In this document: positions 59,975-62,924 of the stretch, in pieces | Layout of the letters: each line of letters opens with the position of its first letter | How positions within the stretch are numbered: the first letter of the stretch is position 1 | DNA from: Armatimonadota bacterium | Lineage (GTDB): Bacteria; Armatimonadota; Fimbriimonadia; Fimbriimonadales; Fimbriimonadaceae | DNA length: 62,924 nucleotides | Assembly: GCA_023392285.1 (NCBI GenBank) | Contig: JAEVZK010000031.1 | Coordinates: 1 to 62,924 of the forward strand | Direction of reading: 5' to 3' | Program-made: the position numbers and the translations under genes | Notes under the pieces: model-generated | What the model was told of the DNA's origin: nothing | The model's database searches: none | What the model saw: only the letters and a program-made list of their open reading frames with translations

Positions 59975-60572
59975 AGTTCGCGCCAACTAGCACATCGGTT
60001 TCACGCACTGCGATCCTCGCTCCGAGAGCATTATCAAAGAGCCGATACTCAATAGCTGAGCTCAACCGGAAGCCGTCATGCTCCACTTGAGCTCTGAGGT
60101 TGTCGCTTAGCGGCAACGAAACGCCGACAAACGCACGTGCGCGATCTCCTTGGCTGACGCCCAGCGAGACATCCAGCGGAAGGTTGCCGTTGCCGATGTT
60201 ATCGACTGCATTCCGAAAGGTGACGACGGCGTAAACTCGTCGTCCATCTGCAGTGCGGTTCAAAGCATCTAGAATGCCGAAGCTAATCCCGGGTGCCGTA
60301 CCCGTGAACGGTGCAATGAAGTTATATTGGGCATCCAGGGTGTCTCGGAGTGTCCCGCCGTTCAATCGTTCGCCGTGGTAGTCCACTTCTAACTCGGGCG
60401 TGATTCCCACCCCGATTCTCCGCTCCAAGGACCTCGAGCGAGACAGTTCAGACAGAAAATCAACTTTGACCTGTCGATACGGAATCTTTCGTCCAATTGG
60501 AATTCCGATGAGCCAATCCGCGCTTGCCCACCCGAAGACGGAAAGGGCGAGAAGAGAAAGGGCGATGCGCAC
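59958..60572 (-). CDS. Outer membrane beta-barrel-like protein (YjbH-like, tentative)
   Basis: 204 residues. I choose GTG 60572, which begins a Sec signal (RIALSLLALSVFGWASA); upstream residues overlap another gene and look non-coding. The mature part has amphipathic strands ending in VLVGANFTLRF, with the C-terminal Phe that marks many outer membrane barrels. TFRNAVDNIGNGNLPLDVSL and RARAFVGVSLPLS recall the YjbH/porin-like group linked to exopolysaccharide. The match is by eye. TAAGTT lies 5 nt before the GTG. It is 47 bp downstream of the sugar-dehydrogenase gene. Confidence 0.65.
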   Translation of the reverse strand: MRIALSLLALSVFGWASADWLIGIPIGRKIPYRQVKVDFLSELSRSRSLERRIGVGITPELEVDYHGERLNGGTLRDTLDAQYNFIAPFTGTAPGISFGILDALNRTADGRRVYAVVTFRNAVDNIGNGNLPLDVSLGVSQGDRARAFVGVSLPLSDNLRAQVEHDGFRLSSAIEYRLFDNALGARIAVRETDVLVGANFTLRF

Positions 60573-60619
60573 GCCATAACTTACCCCTTCTTCCAATTCA
60601 GAGTTCCGTCGTCGCAATG

Positions 60620-61786
60620 CTATGACTTTGTGACCCGCCAAATCTTGCCGCCGCCATCGTCGGAGATCAGCAACGATCCAGAACGATCGAAGGCAACATC
60701 GACCGGCCGGCCCCAAACCCGTCCATCTTCAAGAGCCCAACCCCAGACGAAGTCGGAATATCCGCCGTCATGCTTCGGATCGATCTTGACCACTTTGTAG
60801 CCACTCCGACGGCTCCGGTTCCACGAGCCATGCATTGAGACATAGGCTCCTGAGAAGTTCGATCCTTTGCTTGGAAAAGCAATGCCCAAAGCTGCGCAGT
60901 GTGCTTCGAGCAGGACATCGGGCACAATCACTTTCGCTCTTAGATCGGTTCGCAATGGCAAACGTGGGTCATGGTGTGATCCGATGTAAAAGTAGGGCCA
61001 ACCATAGAAGCCTCCATCTTTGACGGACGTTGCATAATCCGGGACGATCTCGTCGCCTAAGGCATCTCGCTCGTTGACCGCCACCCACAATTTACCGGTG
61101 GTTGGATCCAGGTCGATTCCGACGGGGTTGCGAATTCCCGTGGCTAACATTCTCTGGCGGCCCCCTGTCGGATCGATCTCGATGATGCTCGCGCGCGGAG
61201 GGTCTTCGGGTGAGGCATTACTTGCACTGCCGACCGTGACGTAAAGATGTCGATCATCACTGCTAAAGAGCAAGTTTCTAGTCCAATGCTGATTATATCC
61301 ACCACCCGGCAAGTCGAGAATCTTCTCACCCTTTGAGTCGTTCTTCAGTTCACCGGACCGATAGGGATAGCGAAACACTGCATCGGTGTTCGCAATGTAG
61401 ATCCACTTGGGATTCTTCTTTGGGTAGAACTCGATCCCGTAAGGCTGCTTCAGACCCGATTTGTACAGGTTTTTCACCTCAGGTGTACCATCTCCGTCCG
61501 CGTCTCGCAGGAGAGCGATTTGACCTCGATAGCTCTCCGCAACAAAGACGTCGCCGTTCGGAGCGACGGTGATGTTGCGAGGTCGATCCAGGTCCTTTGC
61601 CCACTCGACCACCTTGTAACCTGGTGCGACGTGCAGAGGAGCCCCGTCCCGTTCAGTTACTCGGGGGCCATTGTTCACTGAGGGGGTTTGATAAGGATCG
61701 ACAAGGTTCTTCGCCGAAATATGGTAGGTTCGCGGCTTGACATCTTGGCAGGCAGCCACGACCAAAAGCGAGAGTAGAACGGTCAT
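60620..61786 (-). CDS. Lipoprotein sorbosone/glucose dehydrogenase-like (PQQ-type propeller)
   Basis: 388 residues. A short lipoprotein signal (LLSLLVVAAC) puts it on a membrane facing the periplasm. The six-bladed propeller of the soluble glucose/L-sorbosone dehydrogenase family follows: WAKDLDRPRNITVAPNGDVF, RYPYRSGELK, LFSSDDRHLYVTVGSASNAS, GIRNPVGIDLDPTTGKLWVA and YVSMHGSWNRSRRSGYKVVK. Relatives oxidise sugars with PQQ and pass electrons to the respiratory chain, but many homologues have no proven activity. It starts 25 bp after the queE stop, so it may be co-transcribed. Confidence 0.88.
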   Translation of the reverse strand: MTVLLSLLVVAACQDVKPRTYHISAKNLVDPYQTPSVNNGPRVTERDGAPLHVAPGYKVVEWAKDLDRPRNITVAPNGDVFVAESYRGQIALLRDADGDGTPEVKNLYKSGLKQPYGIEFYPKKNPKWIYIANTDAVFRYPYRSGELKNDSKGEKILDLPGGGYNQHWTRNLLFSSDDRHLYVTVGSASNASPEDPPRASIIEIDPTGGRQRMLATGIRNPVGIDLDPTTGKLWVAVNERDALGDEIVPDYATSVKDGGFYGWPYFYIGSHHDPRLPLRTDLRAKVIVPDVLLEAHCAALGIAFPSKGSNFSGAYVSMHGSWNRSRRSGYKVVKIDPKHDGGYSDFVWGWALEDGRVWGRPVDVAFDRSGSLLISDDGGGKIWRVTKS

Positions 61787-61811
61787 AGAACCTAGATCGG
61801 TTCGCCTGGAA

Positions 61812-62534
61812 CTAGGTTCCGCGCGTGTTGCCGAACAATTCCACGTGCAGACGCGGACAAAGCCTCCATCCCTTGTCCATCACGACAGGCACGAGCTGCT
61901 TCATTTTTCGGGCGAGCTCGTCTGGGTGAACTCCCTCGGGCATGAGCAGAATCCGATCGGGATCTACCTGCGGGATCTCGGAAAGCAGAGTCTCGATCTC
62001 CGTCAGATCGGCTTCGGAAGCGGGATCTACGACAAACTTGAGCTGAAAAGGATAAGTCTGAATCAGTCTTCTTAAACTTTCAAGGTTGGTTCGTGTTTGT
62101 TCATGCCTCTTCCTCCACCCGCTGGAGGAGGGCGGTGCCGAATGGGCAAGTTTTGGGCTGATGGACATGAGATCACACTCAATTTCCCGGTAGATCGTGC
62201 CAGCCGTTTCGATCGTGATGACATGCCCGCGTGCTCTAAGGATTCTGCACAACTCGACGCAGCCCTCGAAGAGCATGGGTTCACCCCCGGTGAGGACGAT
62301 GTGGCGAAGACGGCCGACCCTCGCTGCGATTTGTCCAAGTGTTAGAAAGGGACCTTCTGGCTGCCAACTCGCATAGGGGGTATCGCACCACACGCAGCGC
62401 AAGTTGCAACCACTGACGCGGATGAAGCTGCTTGGAACACCGCTCCAAATGCCTTCTCCTTGCACACTGTCAAAAATCTCGGCAATGCGCAGCTTGGTTT
62501 CCTTCTGCTCTACTTCGACCACTGTTTCTTCCAT
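61812..62534 (-). CDS. queE: 7-carboxy-7-deazaguanine synthase
   Basis: 240 residues. Radical-SAM enzyme converting carboxy-tetrahydropterin to CDG in queuosine biosynthesis. The 4Fe-4S motif is C43-x3-C47-x2-C50 (SGCNLRCVWCDT). IFDSVQGEGIWSGVPSSFIR and IVLTGGEPMLF are typical, as is the late ELFGNTRG. ATG 62534 gives an N-terminus slightly longer than usual, and a later GTG (62523-62521 region) is possible. It overlaps the mutS 3' end by 25 bp on the same strand. No other queuosine gene is in the window. Confidence 0.94.
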   Translation of the reverse strand: MEETVVEVEQKETKLRIAEIFDSVQGEGIWSGVPSSFIRVSGCNLRCVWCDTPYASWQPEGPFLTLGQIAARVGRLRHIVLTGGEPMLFEGCVELCRILRARGHVITIETAGTIYREIECDLMSISPKLAHSAPPSSSGWRKRHEQTRTNLESLRRLIQTYPFQLKFVVDPASEADLTEIETLLSEIPQVDPDRILLMPEGVHPDELARKMKQLVPVVMDKGWRLCPRLHVELFGNTRGT

Positions 62535-62924
62535 TGGTCCAAAAGGGTGAGGGCCTGAACTGGTGTCAATCGATCGACATCGAGAGTCTTGAGAGCCTTG
62601 ACCACAGGAGGTTCTTCGACTTCAAATAGGGTCATCTGTAGCTTTTGGGTGTTAGGAGCAATTGCGACTGGGGGATCGGCTTTGTTCTCAAGCTCTTGGA
62701 GAACCTCTTGTGCCCGAATCAGTACACCACTTGGAACTCCGGCCATACGAGCAACATGAATTCCGTAAGAACGATCGGCACCGCCCGGAAGCACCAAATG
62801 AGTCCAGACGATTTGATCTCCCGACTCTTCGACCGCGACTCGATAATTCGCGATGCCGGGCATCTGATCAGCCAAGGCGTTAAGTTGGTGGTAGTGCGTT
62901 GCGAACAGGGTCTTTGCCGATACG
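62510..62924 (-). CDS. mutS: DNA mismatch repair protein MutS, C-terminal part (cut by window edge)
   Basis: The last about 137 residues; the rest lies beyond 62924. The visible part begins SAKTLFATHYHQLNALADQM, the family's ATPase-domain segment TLFATHYHEL with the conserved His pair. It continues YGIHVARMAGVPSGVLIRAQ, the signature helix after the Walker region, and a C-terminal tail with LTPVQALTLLDQW for dimer/tetramer contacts. MutS recognises mismatches and hands them to MutL. Its stop lies inside queE, with a 25-bp same-strand overlap. No sign of damage in the visible part. Confidence 0.95.
   Translation of the reverse strand, partial: VSAKTLFATHYHQLNALADQMPGIANYRVAVEESGDQIVWTHLVLPGGADRSYGIHVARMAGVPSGVLIRAQEVLQELENKADPPVAIAPNTQKLQMTLFEVEEPPVVKALKTLDVDRLTPVQALTLLDQWKKQWSK

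Overview
The window reads as chromosomal DNA from a free-living, Gram-negative-type bacterium. A Fimbriimonas-like member of the Armatimonadota is my best guess. The clues are a secreted protein ending in a PEP-CTERM tail (VPEP, hydrophobic stretch, RRRR), an isolated prepilin-like protein, Tat/Sec-exported enzymes, lipoproteins, a protein with an outer-membrane-type C-terminus, and moderately high-GC densely packed genes on both strands. No transposase, phage gene, integrase or CRISPR array was seen. The assignment is an inference from gene style, not a measured phylogeny.

Layout. 1-8 kb: an interrupted double-GNAT gene, a PfkB sugar kinase, a site-2 protease, an MFS transporter fused to HEAT repeats, and a receiver protein overlapping a Tat-exported protein. 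8-9 kb: tmRNA (tag ANNNFAYAA) and a fibronectin-III protein. 9-18 kb: a TPR/GT41-like glycosyltransferase, a DHFR-like reductase, a pilin-like protein, an unknown cysteine-bearing secreted protein, an acyl-CoA thioesterase, a DPP-IV-like peptidase and a 21-bp tandem array. 18-27 kb: a GH43-like protein, homoserine dehydrogenase, a DHH-like protein, divergent trxA/arsR around an 11-bp inverted repeat, a ribulokinase/sugar-ABC cluster without an ATPase gene, an M48 peptidase, then a second 21-bp array. 27-36 kb: sucC without sucD, two related secreted LTXXQ-like proteins, a pair of ~114-bp hairpin repeats, DUF389 and ClC membrane proteins, a secreted gene split by an in-frame TGA, peptidase S51 and a MATE pump. 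36-49 kb: a GT39-like / ACT / lysC / folP operon, an ABC-2 permease, two secreted proteins, a GH2 beta-mannosidase, a PAS histidine kinase and an SMP-30 lactonase. 49-55 kb: a translationally coupled operon for oxidation of L- and D-lactate (or similar 2-hydroxyacids) and pyruvate. 55-63 kb: a methyltransferase, a BI-1-like membrane protein, a phosphodiester glycosidase, an S66 carboxypeptidase, PlsC-like acyltransferase, an outer membrane protein, a sorbosone-dehydrogenase-like lipoprotein, queE and the 3' end of mutS.

Cross-cutting signals. Many first-of-operon genes have a TANNNT-type -10 box only 5-8 nt before the start codon, which suggests widespread leaderless transcription. Other genes have strong Shine-Dalgarno sequences. 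Two loci 9.5 kb apart each carry eight 21-bp tandem units with a shared core, and each array ends in a perfect palindrome. This is the least explained structure in the window. Two genes are cut by single in-frame stops, with recognisable coding sequence continuing after them.
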